A stretch of DNA of 64,000 bases, from assembly GCA_016859345.1 (NCBI GenBank), contig CM029126.1, positions 6,925,027 through 6,989,026 of the forward strand. Direction: 5' to 3'. How positions within the stretch are numbered: the stretch's first letter is position 1; the number at the start of each line of letters is the position of its first letter. Below the pieces are notes generated by a model that worked only from the letters and a program-made list of their open reading frames with translations, was not told the DNA's origin and ran no database searches. A program made the translations under genes and the position numbers. Of this stretch, positions 26,194-39,800 are shown in pieces. Source of the stretch: Istiophorus platypterus (lineage: Eukaryota > Chordata > Actinopteri > Istiophoriformes > Istiophoridae).

Positions 26194-26657
26194 ATTCTGT
26201 TTTGGTTTTTGGGTTTTTTTTGGGGGGGGGGTAACCCCAGAACTGTCCTGAGGTCACCTTTGTTTCTAGAACAGAGGTTCTCTCCCATCTCTCAATACAG
26301 ACGCCGGTCCTGTTTGTTTGCACTGCACAAGCTGCTGGTTTCCACAACACAACTCTTAACCTGTGCAAAGGTCAGCAGCAACAAGCTCGCTCCGCGCCGA
26401 GCATTCAAAGTGAGTGACAGAGGTCGGAGGGGGTCACACAAGCAGTGGGTTCGTGCAAGCGTGAAGGAGAGTGGATGCAAAATATTTGTGTAAGCGTGCA
26501 TCTCCCTGTGTGTGTTTTTGACTTGTGTGTGCCCAGATCAAGTCTTATTTGTGTTTTCCGTGGGGAGTGTGAAGTGAATCTTTGGTGTGTTCGCTGCCAC
26601 AGTGAACTCAGTCAAACCTTCATCTCAGCTGGTTTAGCGCAAACGATAAGCTTGTTT

Positions 26658-26922
<265 letters not shown>

Positions 26923-27303
26923 TATTGGTAGGCAGGATGAGCATCCCTTCTGTTGCCGTTGCTGTCCCTTCATTTCACGCTCCGGCAGCTCCGCGTGAAT
27001 CCCCTTCCCTTGGCTCATTATCAGTGCTGTTCAATGAACGCGTGTCCCACCAGAATGCAGGGTAAAACCAAATCATTATTCAAGTATGGGGGTCAGTGCA
27101 GACATTGTGAATCTTTTGTCTAGTATATTTATTACTTTCCTTCAGAAATAAGGGAGCGGGGCGCAGAGCACACCCCTGCCCAGCCCCGTTTTGGCGTGGT
27201 AGTCTGCGCTCGGGCACCTGACCTGCGACTGGCGAACACCAGCAGAGCATTTGGTGCCATTACTTGGGTGCTCATTGGTCTCCTCTCTCGCTTTTCTTGG
27301 CAG

Positions 27304-27382
27304 GGTCCAGGGTGCACGGAGCCGAATTCGGACACCTGCCGGACAACATTACAGTGTTGGAAGGAGAAAGCGTCACTTTGAG
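27304..27382 (+). CDS. iglon5: iglon5 exon: mature N-terminus and first strand of Ig domain 1
   Basis: Acceptor 'cttttcttggcag' and donor 'gtaaca'. It encodes SRVHGAEFGHLPDNITVLEG and then ESVTLR. The DNIT sequon and the '(E/Q)G(E/D)xxxLR' ending are the standard beginning of an IgLON mature protein. The exon enters in phase 1 (two bases complete a codon begun in the missing signal-peptide exon) and leaves in phase 2 (AG). An alternative acceptor seven bases downstream ('ggtccag') would break the frame. Confidence 0.85.
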
Positions 27383-27779
27383 GTAACACTTGATCCCACA
27401 CCTGCACTTTCTAATTACATGAAAAACATGTTTGCCCCCCCCCCACCCCTTCAACTGTCATGCCAGTTTAATTGCCAATTTTCTGTCACATAATTCCCAT
27501 TTTGTGCCATATTTTCCAGCTTTGTTTCTCCCTGCTGCTAATCAAATAATAATACCTGTCAGATGTCGCTGGAGTCATCTAGTCTGTCTCCAATCACCTC
27601 TTTTTTTTACTTAGATGTAACAATAATGATGCACAGGTCAGCTCGGTGAGTGATAAAGTAGAAATCACAGCTTTCTCCAGCTCCCGGCCAAGCAGAAAAA
27701 CAGCCACCTTGCTTTTTCCCTTTGCGTGGATGTGACCTGGCTTGGCAGTGCACTCAGCAGCTCAAAAAAAATATATATA

Positions 27780-27818
<39 letters not shown>

Positions 27819-30800
27819 ACAAAGGAAAAAGAAATCCAAGTCAACATTACTTTCATCACTTTTAAGCCTACAGCGCTCCAGATCCCTGAGCAAATTCTTC
27901 CTAGTCCCTTTTTTTCTTTGAAAGAAAAAAGTGAGCCTTCTGCTAAAATAAAGTATTTTCTTCTGAAGCCCAGTATAGTTCTGTCAATATTTGTAAATAT
28001 CAACAAGTTCCTCTCAAAGTTTGAAAATGGAAGAACCGGGATGTTGATCTGTAACATCATCGAGATGTGCAGCCTGAAGCTGTCCTATCGATGCTGTCAA
28101 ATCTATACAGTTTATTTGGGCGTTTTCACGCATAAACGACCAAATTTAATGCACCTGGGTCATAAAATCTGAGCTCACAATGTCACCTTTTTCTTCCTTT
28201 TACAATTGGGTATCAGGAAGATTGCACAGAAGTGCTACATTACATGCGCCTCAAGGATCTCTTTCTTGTCTCTGACTGTGACAATTGTGCCACAATCCTG
28301 GGTTTGCCAGAGCATTGAACAATTTTAGATGTAATCCCCTAAAGTTCTTTAAAACCAGTCCCTTCCAACCGCTCTGGCTTTTGACGGCTTAAAAACAGAA
28401 CTATGTCAACTTCTGAACCCTTTATAAAAGTTGAATGAGTCCACAGGTTCTCAAGAGTTCAACCCAAGGCTGATCCTTCCTTCTCATTTTTTCCTATTCA
28501 GATACTGTATCGATGCTTGAAGAGGTAAAAAAAGTAAAGCTATTCGTGCAACCCCCCCCCCCCCACACACACACACACACACAAAAATTTGATAAAAGTC
28601 TGAAAAAAATAAGCCCTTTTTTGTGTTTAGCGGATGTGGGTTTTTTTGCTTTGCACTCTTATAAACCATCTTACACCCTCTTAGACCTGGTGTTTGGGAA
28701 GGGCACCAGCCCCAGTCTGGGAATCACTGCTTTAAACCGCACTTGCAGTAATCCATAGAGATATCCGAGGTTGGATTTCACTGCACAGAAATGCCTTTAT
28801 AGCTACACAAGAGGAGATGTTATTGCATTTCTATTGGTAATAAGACGTGTGTGTAAACTTAGTTTGCACTGGGCAGCCAATAGCTGATAAACAAAAAGAC
28901 TTAAGAGCTTTATAAATAAACTTCAGTTTCATGTGAAATGATTTTTTTTTTGTGCCCAAGTGGCACAAACACTTGCAATATGCTTGAGATGGTGCTGTTG
29001 TCTTGGCTTTGATGCGGGCCATTAAGACGAGGCACATTTGATGCTATTATGGTGCTCATTTCCTCTGGGCTTCCAGTCCTGTAGCAACATCATCAGCGCA
29101 GAAGTGATTAATTTTAAAAATAGATTAATAGAGCGTTAGTACACATAATGATTTTTTTTTTTATTGGGAGCTTTCTCATTATATTGCCTTTTGTTTAAAC
29201 CAAAGAGCCAAAAATTGAATCTTAATCAAAAATCTGCTTTCTCTTTTAACCTTTTCCTTCATCTCCTAATCTTTTCTGAGTGGTTTGGCCCTTAGGTCAT
29301 GTGTCAACCTGAAGCGTCAGCCTAGTGCCTTGGAGCGTAGCTGTTAGAGACTTCCAAGCTCACCTTTACCGTTGGTCTAATGCGCTGTGGTGTCACTGCC
29401 ACTGAGTTGGCGAGTGATCTAAGATCTACCCCAACAGTGATACTTATCCAGGTCATATCAATTAAACATAAAGGACCTCAGAGGCATGTCCTCAAACTAG
29501 TTGAAGCTAAGGACATCTAGTGGCAAAGACGAGAACTGACGTCACACCTTTGGCTAGTGGTTCCTGTTATGAGGCTTGCACAGCGCTCTGCAGAGGATAT
29601 TTTGATTTACTGCTCCTTAATCACCACAGCACTGTTATTTTTGCTTTCCCATACCTGTCATTATTTCCATATACGTCTAATTCTATTCTTATTTACTTTA
29701 AATATGGGGGTCATAGCCACTTCTGGGCATATGGCCAGCTGACATACATTATATCAATATTTGGACTGCGTTATGTTTTCAGCGTTATCTTGGAGTCAAA
29801 ACTGAAAATAAGGGCGTGATTGCCTCACATGCAAGCTGTTGACACGTCTCCCTGGCTGATCTCTATTTTTATCATTTGACCCATTTCGCTCCACCTGTGC
29901 AACAGAAATGATGCATAAAGTTTTGCTCATTTGTACTGTGTTGCCCGAGAGGTTGCAGGCGGATAAAATAAAGACAAAATGTAGGAAAATTAGGATGAAA
30001 TGAGTGGAGAGATATAATGAGTGCAGGTGCTTATCTACAGAGCACAAGGTTTGGTTTGGTGAGTAAAAAAATAATAATAATAATAATAATACACTATGGC
30101 CTTTGCAGTCATTGTATTTCAACCTCATTGAAACCCATGGATGTTGCATGTGCAACACTGTACTAAGACACCTCATGTGTACTTCAATGTGTCACCTAGT
30201 TGTGTTTCTGTACCAACTGCAACCTGCTGTGACAAAATATATTTCCAATCCATTCCAAAGCCATTATATTATATAACAACTAACAATATAACACTTCTCA
30301 GCATTGGCACCTTCGATATCAACCCCATCAAAACAAGTCAAACAGGCCTCTCACCTGTCGATCACCTCCTGTCCCCTCGCAGATGCCGGATCGATGAGGA
30401 GGTGACCCACAAGGCCTGGCTGAATCGCTCTAACATCCTGTTCACAGGGACAGACAAGTGGTCGCTGGACAAGCGCGTGACGCTGATCAACAGCAACAAC
30501 AGCGACTTCTCCATCCACATTGACAAGGTGCAGGTCACCGACGAGGGGCCCTACACCTGCACCTTCCAGGCCAACAACAAGCCTCGCATCGCCCACGTCT
30601 ACCTCATCGTCCAAGGTCGGCAGCCAAGTTGAGACGCACATAGGGATCAGGCATGAGCGGAGGCGTTTGCTGCACCCGGTTTAAAAGCGCGACTCATTTC
30701 CCTAATATATCCTGCAGTTTTGGTTGCCACTGCAACTGCAAAATAAATTTTTTTTATTTATCTTTTTTTTTAAATTATGTGCACTCGTGGTAGTAGATAA

Positions 30801-33800
30801 AAACATCCGCTAAATGGCTTAATTATGCATTTCATCATTCATCCAAGCATAGTGCGGTCTGTTGGGTGTGATTGAGGTTTGACATCAGGGGAAGCAATTA
30901 AGATTTTCTATGGTTATGTTTCAGGGTTCCTTTTCTGTTAAATCACGCTTAAATGAATGCTTACATTTATGACAGACAACTCGGTCATTGATGTGTATGA
31001 TGTTTGAGTATTAAAGGTTGGTATTTATGCTTACATCAAAATGTAATTACTTGATTATGTCTTGAAAGCCCAGTTGGCCTTAAAAGCGAGCAAGTGCAGG
31101 TGACAGATAACCAGAAAGTCATTATTTGTAAAAAAAAATAAAATTATAAATAAATAAAATAAGCCAAGCCCAATCCCCATTCGTTATTTTCATGTGACCT
31201 GTCAAGGTTGCCTGTCTTTATAAACAGAAAGTTAGGCAGATTGGATGGTTGAGGATGTGTTTGGAGGAGATGAGGTACACAAGGGGCTATCCAACTGCTC
31301 GACTAAATAACTGACAGTGCACTGGGGCTCAGTCGTCAAGTCAGCAGCTAAGTGAGTGAGAGTCTGACTGATACTGACTGACATGATGTATTGGCTCAGG
31401 ACTGCCCGGAGGATGAAGCTCAGACTCCCCTCCCCGCGCATGTGACAGTTTTTATGCATATTCTGAACTATGCGCCGTGCAGATTGCGGTTATACATCAA
31501 CAACTTTTAACAGGATATTTCGGCTTCTTTTTGCTGGAATGAAAACGCAAGGCCTCACAGCTCACAGGTGGCAGAGACAATGTCATCTGCGTACTAACAG
31601 AGTTTTCCCCATCGCACAGCAGCCAAACAAACACTCTTGTCTGCAGGGCCCAAAGCTTGGCACAGATGACCGTGTATACCTAATTCCAAGTTGCCTGCAA
31701 TTTCAGCCCTAGCTTGATATCACACAAAATAATTACACCCTCAAGTCAGTGCATCAAGCAGCGGCAGCTTCACCACCACTCCAATCTGTGCTTTATTGCT
31801 GCTAGTATTCAACTCTGGCCCGACAGAGAAAAAATAGGATCCTTGGTAGATGCTTCACAAAAAAAGGAAAAAAAAAAAAAAAAAAAGCTATCTCAAGGCC
31901 AGGCTCATTAAAAACAATGATAATGGGCCATTTAAATTCAAGGGCCATTTTGTTATCAAACTAACTACATGCATAGCGCTCCAACACTTTGCGAGTTTGG
32001 GGCAAAAATGATATTCAGGGGTGGTCATTCGCTTTAAAAGTAGAAGTAAAAAATTTCTAACTACCACTCGTACAAATGTCTCTTTCCTTTAAAGATCAAA
32101 TTAGATTAGACGTCACGATAGGGAGATTTTAACGACCATTTTAGAATTCAGTGCATTTTAAGTAGACGGTCAAGTATATTGTTGCACAGCTCAGTAAGCA
32201 CTCAGGCACAGATAATTAATCAGCTGATTGCCTGTCTGTCTCAGGTGCCGGGATTTGCATCACACTTTAAACACCTTAATAGGCTGTAAGGGCACAGCTT
32301 ATCAATAATTTATGAAATAAAAAGGGGATTTTGAGGTCATATTTTAATGGCACGATCTTGTTTTTCAGTGCCGGCCAGAATCGTCAACATCTCGAAAAAT
32401 GTGTCGGTGAACGAGGGGGAGAATGTGAACCTCTACTGCCTGGCCGTGGGTCGGCCTGAGCCCACCGTCACCTGGAAGGACCAGAAATGTAAGCTACCCC
32501 CTCGCGTTTGCTTGTCCCCGCATCCAGAGGTCTCTTGTTCACAGCTTCACCTTTATCTCCCCGTCTTTACATTCATCCTTAACCCTGTTCAGTCTTCTTT
32601 TGGTCTTATTTTTTCTTTTCCTTCCAGCCTAAAAGCTTATCAGCATGCAGCCTGTGTCAATGTCTTTATCCCCCATTCCTGTGTCATCATTCTTAAACCC
32701 AGCTGTTCAGTCTGTACCCATCTTAAATTCATATTGCCACGTTTTCCCTATGTCCCAATGTTTTGTCCCAAATAACCACACATTATACGTAATTATCCCC
32801 ACTGCGCCACCCGTAATCATCGGCATCTGTCTTCATCCACCCTGTCAACCGGGATCACAACGCCAACTGACGCTAACAGCCGCTTTTGGCATCCAATCAG
32901 CTATTTTTGTCCTCCCTCGGTGTGTGGAATCGGAGCTAGTTCAGGGTGGTCAGGATGCACAGCTTGATAGGAGTCAGATCCATTTGATTTGATCAGCGCA
33001 GCATTTATTCCCCATCCGCCCGCGTCTTTGTCACCGCTAATGTCCAAAGTCAGGCAAAATGGGCTCTAGAGATTGTACAGTTTTAGGGTTTTATTAGAAC
33101 TGTTATGGTGGCGTTGCAACATCTGTTTAGCACATAAAGAAAACGGCTCAATATACCACTTTGCTAAGACTCAATATTCCTGTGTGCATTTTACTATGGT
33201 ATTTAGCATTCAAGCCAAGAATGTTACTGTTGTCTCCATTTATTTTTTCCTTTTTTTTTTTTTTTTGTGAGAGGGGGAACGGCAAGATCAGGAGCTTAAC
33301 TACACCGAACTTTGTCTTGTGCCAAAAAGTTTCAAAATGCCGTGAATTTAACTTGAATCTAAGGGGGGTTCATTATTTTAGTCTTTTCAGTGTTTTGAAA
33401 GTCAAATAATCGACTCTTTCTCAGGCTGTTATTGCATCAGCGTCACCAGAGTCATGGTTAAAGTACTTTTTAATCACACAGCGGCATTGGCTGAGTTGTA
33501 GCTTGACTAAAGCAGGGGCATCAACACAGATCAAATGCGGCGGCCAGACAGCCATAATAAATAGGTCAGTGTGAACAACTACTCAACACGATGTAATTAT
33601 ACTGTTAGGCCAATAAATGCACGAGCTACTGTACTGCTGTACTTAGAGACAGCTCTGGGCTTGCTCAGAGGTGTGTTCCTCCTCCTCTCTCCTCTGTTTG
33701 TCCCTTGGTTAGCCTGCTATGCATGCAGCCCCCCCCTGCACAGTCAGTGTTTGCGAACCCACACAGTACATCACCTCAGGCATGGACAGGCCTGGTAGTG

Positions 33801-33807
33801 ATCATAG

Positions 33808-33844
<37 letters not shown>

Positions 33845-36800
33845 CCCACAGACAGACAAAAATAGAGGGGAAAAAAAAATAGCATGCACCAACGCACACC
33901 TGCAGCAAATGCACACAGCAACAAACACACTCGCGCACACAAATGCACAACCTTAGATCGCAAAGTCTGTACAGTTGTCCTTACTTGCAAGCCTACAGCG
34001 TTTCTCCTCCGTCAGCAGTAATCCTCCCTCTCTAACCACCACCATCTCACACCGCCTCTCCTCTTTCCTGCCATAAGCCCTCAGCTTGCAGAGAAAGAGA
34101 TATGGGCCGCATTGCTATTCTATGGAAGTCTCTGCAACCAAGCCATCAGTTGTAGGAGTCCAGGGGCGGCGGAGAACAATTGGGGGGGTGGGGGGTGGGG
34201 CTAGAAACAGTAAGAATCTGCCAGCCATCTGTCCCCATTACTCAGAGGCTGCATGGAGAAACTGCAGGGCAGAGAGGTTCAGGAGAGGAGTGTGTTTGTG
34301 TGTGTTTGTGTGCAAATGCAGGCTGAGTGGAAATTGTGTGTCCGTGTGCGTCGTGTGACGGTTTGGGTGGGAGGAGCTATTCGCGCCACGGCACAGGCGA
34401 GGCACATACCTGTTAAAAACCTGCGTGCCCCTTTACGGCTCCCCCCCAAAATGACCAGACTCCCTACCCGGCCCACAGACAGCGATGGCTACCCTGCGCT
34501 GTTGTTTGCGGACGCCGCCTCCTTCATCTCCACCGGTGCACAGATGCAATCTGTCGCGCCCGCTCGCTTTCCCTGACATCCATCAGTTGACCCACGCGGA
34601 GACATACAGGCATTCTGTCTCATTCAGTTAAATACACCAGCACATCACAGCCTTATCATTTGACATGCCATCCATTACAACACACGCGGGCTTAGCTTGA
34701 ATGGACGCCTGCGGTGATGGGGAGGGAAAGGGACGTGCACAAAAAACAAGTCAGCGATATGATGGTAACCATATAGCATGTGCATATGTTTGATAGGGTG
34801 CTTGGGTATAACATTTTTTTTTTTTAGTAAGACCAGTTAAATAATTTGGACTAAGCAGTGAGTGGAGGCAAAACAAACAAACAAACAAACAGACAGACAG
34901 ACAAACAAAAAACCCCTAAACAAGAGGAAGAGAAAAACAAAAAAAAGACAGGACAGGTGACAAGGCAGAAAGATAACTACAGCTTTGGAGGCACGACCGA
35001 TGTGGCGGAAGCAGCGGTGTTTGTGGGCAGCTATATAATACATACTGAGTAAAGTTGATGAGGCACAGGTGCGCCTTGATGCGCAAATGAGGAGCAGGTG
35101 TGCAGATGAATTAGGAAATCAGATGACAGGAAAGGAGGGTAGGTCAAATGGCATCAACACAGACAAGAGGCAGAGACGAGTTTAAGTTTCAACTGTAAAA
35201 CAGCCGACTTAGTACATACGTTGGCAAAAACTCTTCAATAAACACCTGTGAGGCGTCATTATCGAAAACGCCACCGTGCTCCGGTTCCCTGTTAAGGCTG
35301 GTAATGTGCTGTATTTTTGTCGGGGCTTTGGTTCATCCTCCCAGCCTCTCTACCCCTGTGGCTTATTTCTTCATGCGGGAGACATAAATCATGAAAACTG
35401 GTCTTGAATAAACAACCTTGACTTAAAGAAAATGACAAATAATTTCATAAAAACAGCTGGGCACTGGAACGATTCACACAGTTCCACAGTTCGGCTCCTG
35501 GATGGTTTTGGGGTTTTTTTTTTTGTTGTTTTTTTTAAATTGTTTTTGGACAATAATGGAGGCACAGAGGAATAATCTATATGAAGCCTTAGCTGCGCAG
35601 ACGATAGGATCAGTTCATTGCTCTCATTGTTCTCTTCACTGGTTGTTTTTTTGTTTTTATTTTTTTTTTTATTTATTTTTTTTTTTGTTAAATCCATCCA
35701 TAAAAATTTGAAATAGAATATATAATACAGAATACTGACAAATGGGTATCAGCCTCAAAAATCCAGTTATGGTCTAATAGAAAGAAGAGAGATGTAACTG
35801 GGGGGAAAGTGCAGAACAAACTACAGACAGAAAGCTATGGAGTCATTTTAGTCGTGGGAGGAGAACCAGGGCGAAGTGGCCTTCCTACTCTAGTTTCGTT
35901 CAGCTCAACTAACACACATTTCAGCCTCTTACTCTTCCAAATGACATGTTTTAAAGTGCTGTCAACCTGTCCATCTTTCTCTGTTTTAACCTGACATCAG
36001 ACCTCTCTGCCTTGTCTGTAGCTTTTTGTAATAGGAATGGATAAAGAGGAGCCGAGAAATCAAGTGCCCCGGTGATCTGGTCAGGCTAAAAGTGCCGCCG
36101 GGGAAATAGAGCAGGGTTTTCCTGTAGGACAGGCCGGAGCCCCTGATATCTTACCCCCCCCCCCAAAAAAATTCTCATTCACACACCCTCTTCTCTTCCT
36201 AAGCTCAATCCAACTATCTCTGGTGGTCAGGAGTCAGGCTCCTTCAAAAGCCATAAGTGGTTGATGGAGCTGTATTTTACGGACCATTGTGAGAGTGCCA
36301 GGGGCCAGCGCCAGTCAGATATGATCTCCAACCAAAGTGGAGAGAAGTGTGCGACGCAGGTCCAGAGATCTCAGGGGGACGGGGGAGGCAGGGGAGGAGA
36401 GGGGGAGCGAGAGGGCGTATTACGCCTCACGTACACCGGCTTCTGGGACCGAAGGGTCCATGAAAGAACCAACCACATCAAATATCAGACCCGATATCTC
36501 TCACCGTTTCCCTCTTCACGTTGCTGTTTCTCTCCTTCTCCTCTATCTTTACATCTGTGTATCTCTTTCAGCCTCTTGCTCGGTATCTCTTGCAAATTAC
36601 TGCTCTCTCTGTGTCTGTGATGCACTTTGTAGCGCTCGATTGCTCTCATTTTTTATTTTCTTCGTCCTTTTCTTATTTCCTGGAAGTCAGCTGCGACGGC
36701 CGTGTGTAGTTCTAGTCGTCTGACTCTACCCCCCGCCACCTCACCCACACCCCACCCCCAGCCTTTTCCCCTTCAAGGCCGCCGCAGCCCCCCCCCCATT

Positions 36801-39800
36801 GGCAAAATTGGGTGCTCTGCCTGCTTGACAGAGATGTCACAAGAGACCTATATTTATTAGTCTAATAGAATGAGTGAATAACATTGCACCCGACCCTCCC
36901 CGTCACCCAGGAGCCAGCCTGTAGTCGCTCGGGTGGCACAAGCAGCAGCCATCACCGTGGTTGTCGCTCGCCGCTCAGCTTCCGCCGCGGCAGCTGCAAA
37001 TAATCGTCTCCAGCTCAGTAGCCGCACTAATAATCCTCCAGTATAATCTTCAATTAGAACCGCCGCACTAATCTCTGACAGGAATAATCGTGGTGTTTAG
37101 CGTCTTTTTTGTGAGTGTGTTTGCGTCGGTGTTGCCCACAAATGTGCTCAGGAGCCGTTTGTGTGTTTGTGAGGGGGAGTAAAGGTCCGCTGATTGACAG
37201 TGGTTGTGTGTGCGTGTGTTTGGGGGGGGGGGGGGGGGGCGCTTTGAGAGGGAAAAGTGAGCAGCAATTTAAGAGCTGGATTTCCTTGTTAGTGGTGAGA
37301 TTATATATTATGTCGTGTTCCACAGTCTGACTTCTTTAATGGGGTAAAGGGGAGGAAAAAAAGAAGGGCCTAATGGTTTTGGAAGCTGTGAGACATCTGG
37401 CTGCTGAGACTCGCAGGGAGGAGGCGGGTGGGGGGGGGTTGCGCTCCTACTCTCCATTCTTCTTCTGTTTCTGCTCTCTTACTCTCTCCCTCCGCCGCCG
37501 TCAATCCAATAATGCCACCGACATCCATTCCCCGACATGAAGGAGAAATAACTTGTAGCTCGTCCATCCAGCTCCCGCCTCCGAAGAGATTCGGCCGCCT
37601 CTTTGTCGCCAGAGGAAAAAGAGTGGAAGCGCGGGCCCCGGCTAATTCGGTTTCGGAAGGCACCGGGGAGATGGTCAACATCAAATAATGGCCAGATATT
37701 CCTCCCGCCACCTAATGTGGTGAACAAGCCGTCGCCCTCCCCCCGGTGTATCCACTGTTGGGAAGCAAAAGCTTGCAATTTCCCATAACAGCGTAAAAGT
37801 AATGTTATCACCGCGGCCAAATCATGTTAACTTACTTTGCATCTATACAAAAATTCACCAGCTGAGAAAAATGAGAAAAAACATAACTGGAATGAAACTA
37901 TTTTTTTCTTGATAAGAGATATTTCATTAAGTCCTGGCAATAAATCAGCATTTCGGTTGAAATTGTATTCCTATTCATTTCACGTTGTTGTTTTCTGTTT
38001 AATGTCTCCAAGCAGCAAATTGTAACTCATTTTGAGTTTTGTCCGCTATAATGCATTAGAGTTGTACACATTTCACTGCATTAACATCTATTTGTGTATT
38101 TTATATGTGATCTTGCATTGTGATCACTTTTGTTCAGTAGTTTTATGATTATCTTGATACTGTTTCCCACCTTATCAACCAGCCATATATGTCGCTACTG
38201 GACAAATTTTCCAAAATACCATTTAAATGTGCATGATATGTTTATATCTGATTGGTGCCCTCCCCCCACCCAGTGTGTATCAGCCTATCTAGGCCATGTC
38301 TTCAATCAGTAGCCTGATTAACCTTCCATTTGAGGCAAGACACTAGAGGTAGAAAGGAGAAAAAGAATTAACTAATAGATATCACCATGAATCTTCCCAA
38401 ATTGATTACTTACATTAAGACAAGTATGTTTTCTAAAATTTAATGTTTGATTATGCAAAGTACGTGATATCTAATTAAATGTGTGCTAATTTGCATACAT
38501 TTCCAGAACAGAAATCTGAATATTGGATGAAGTCAGGTTCAAAATTCATGTTTCATTTAGTTGACATATTCGGAGCCAGAGGTTTTTACAAAGGGGATTT
38601 TGAATATCTCTTTTCAGCACACAAATCAGAAAATACTGTCAGCATTGATAAATAAATCAATTTCATCCATGTTTAAGAAATAAAATGTTATACAAATCAG
38701 GCTGCTAATTATATATGAACAAAAGAATATAGATGGGAATAAAACTGGAAAGTTTAGTGTATGTAAGTGCTGCTGGAGTTGAGTTTTCTGGCTCAGTATA
38801 TGAGAAAAAAAACTAATTTTGACAAACAGCCTGTGAAGATATGTATTGTAATTGAAATCGACAGACTCAAAGTGGCAAAGTGTAGTAAAATAAACAACCA
38901 AATGTGTATTCGAGGCATTTTCTCTCCCTTAGTCTGAAAGACGACGTGTTATGGAAGCATATAAGCCTCAAATCTCCAAACGGAGCAGTGCATTTAAAAA
39001 AAACAAAAAAAAACAATGTTTTTGCTTTTATTGTCTCGCCTTGATACACATTGACCTTTGACTTCTTATCTGTGTCAATAGATGGATTGGTGAGTGAGGG
39101 GGAGTTTCTAGACATCACCGAGATCAAGAGGCAGCAGGCCGAGGACTACGAATGCATCACCAACAACGGCGTGGCTCCGCCCGATCAGCGCAAGGTCAAG
39201 GTCACGGTCAACTGTGAGTATCTCTCTCCGCACCACACGACGGCCCGGCGGGGATAATTCGACTCCCACCCAGAACAAGGATGTGTCAGTGGTGTATGTA
39301 AATACAGTAGATGCATTATTATGTATGAATTCATTTATCCTCATTTTGTTCTCTCCGGGGGGGGTCTTTCAACCTCGTGGTTGGCCTCCGCGGGCTGACC
39401 CGACTCGACTTCCCAGTGATTGCAGATTTGTGCTAATTGCCGAATTCCCTCCTTCTGTTTTGTCCGTTCTTTTCCGCCCCCCGGTTTCCCCTGCCAGACC
39501 CTCCCATGATCACGGACATGAAGAACATGCCGGCCCATTTGGGCAAGACGGCCATCCTGCGTTGCGAAGCCATGGCCGTCCCGCCGGCCTCCTTCGAGTG
39601 GTACAGAGATGACCACAGGTGAGACCGGGAATGAGCCGGGTTTTAATTTGTTTGGCACTTGGAGCAAATGCACCTGAGCAGGCATGTTTCATTTCTCTCC
39701 GTGGCCCTTGGTTTCACAATAAGCATATGGTTTTACACCCAAAAAGGAGCTTTTATTTTTTAAAATGCTGGGTGGTTACATACAAAAACACTGACTTTGC

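Noticed and set aside
30351..30641. Minus-strand frame over the Ig domain 1 exon
   Set aside because: Shadow of the iglon5 exon on the opposite strand.
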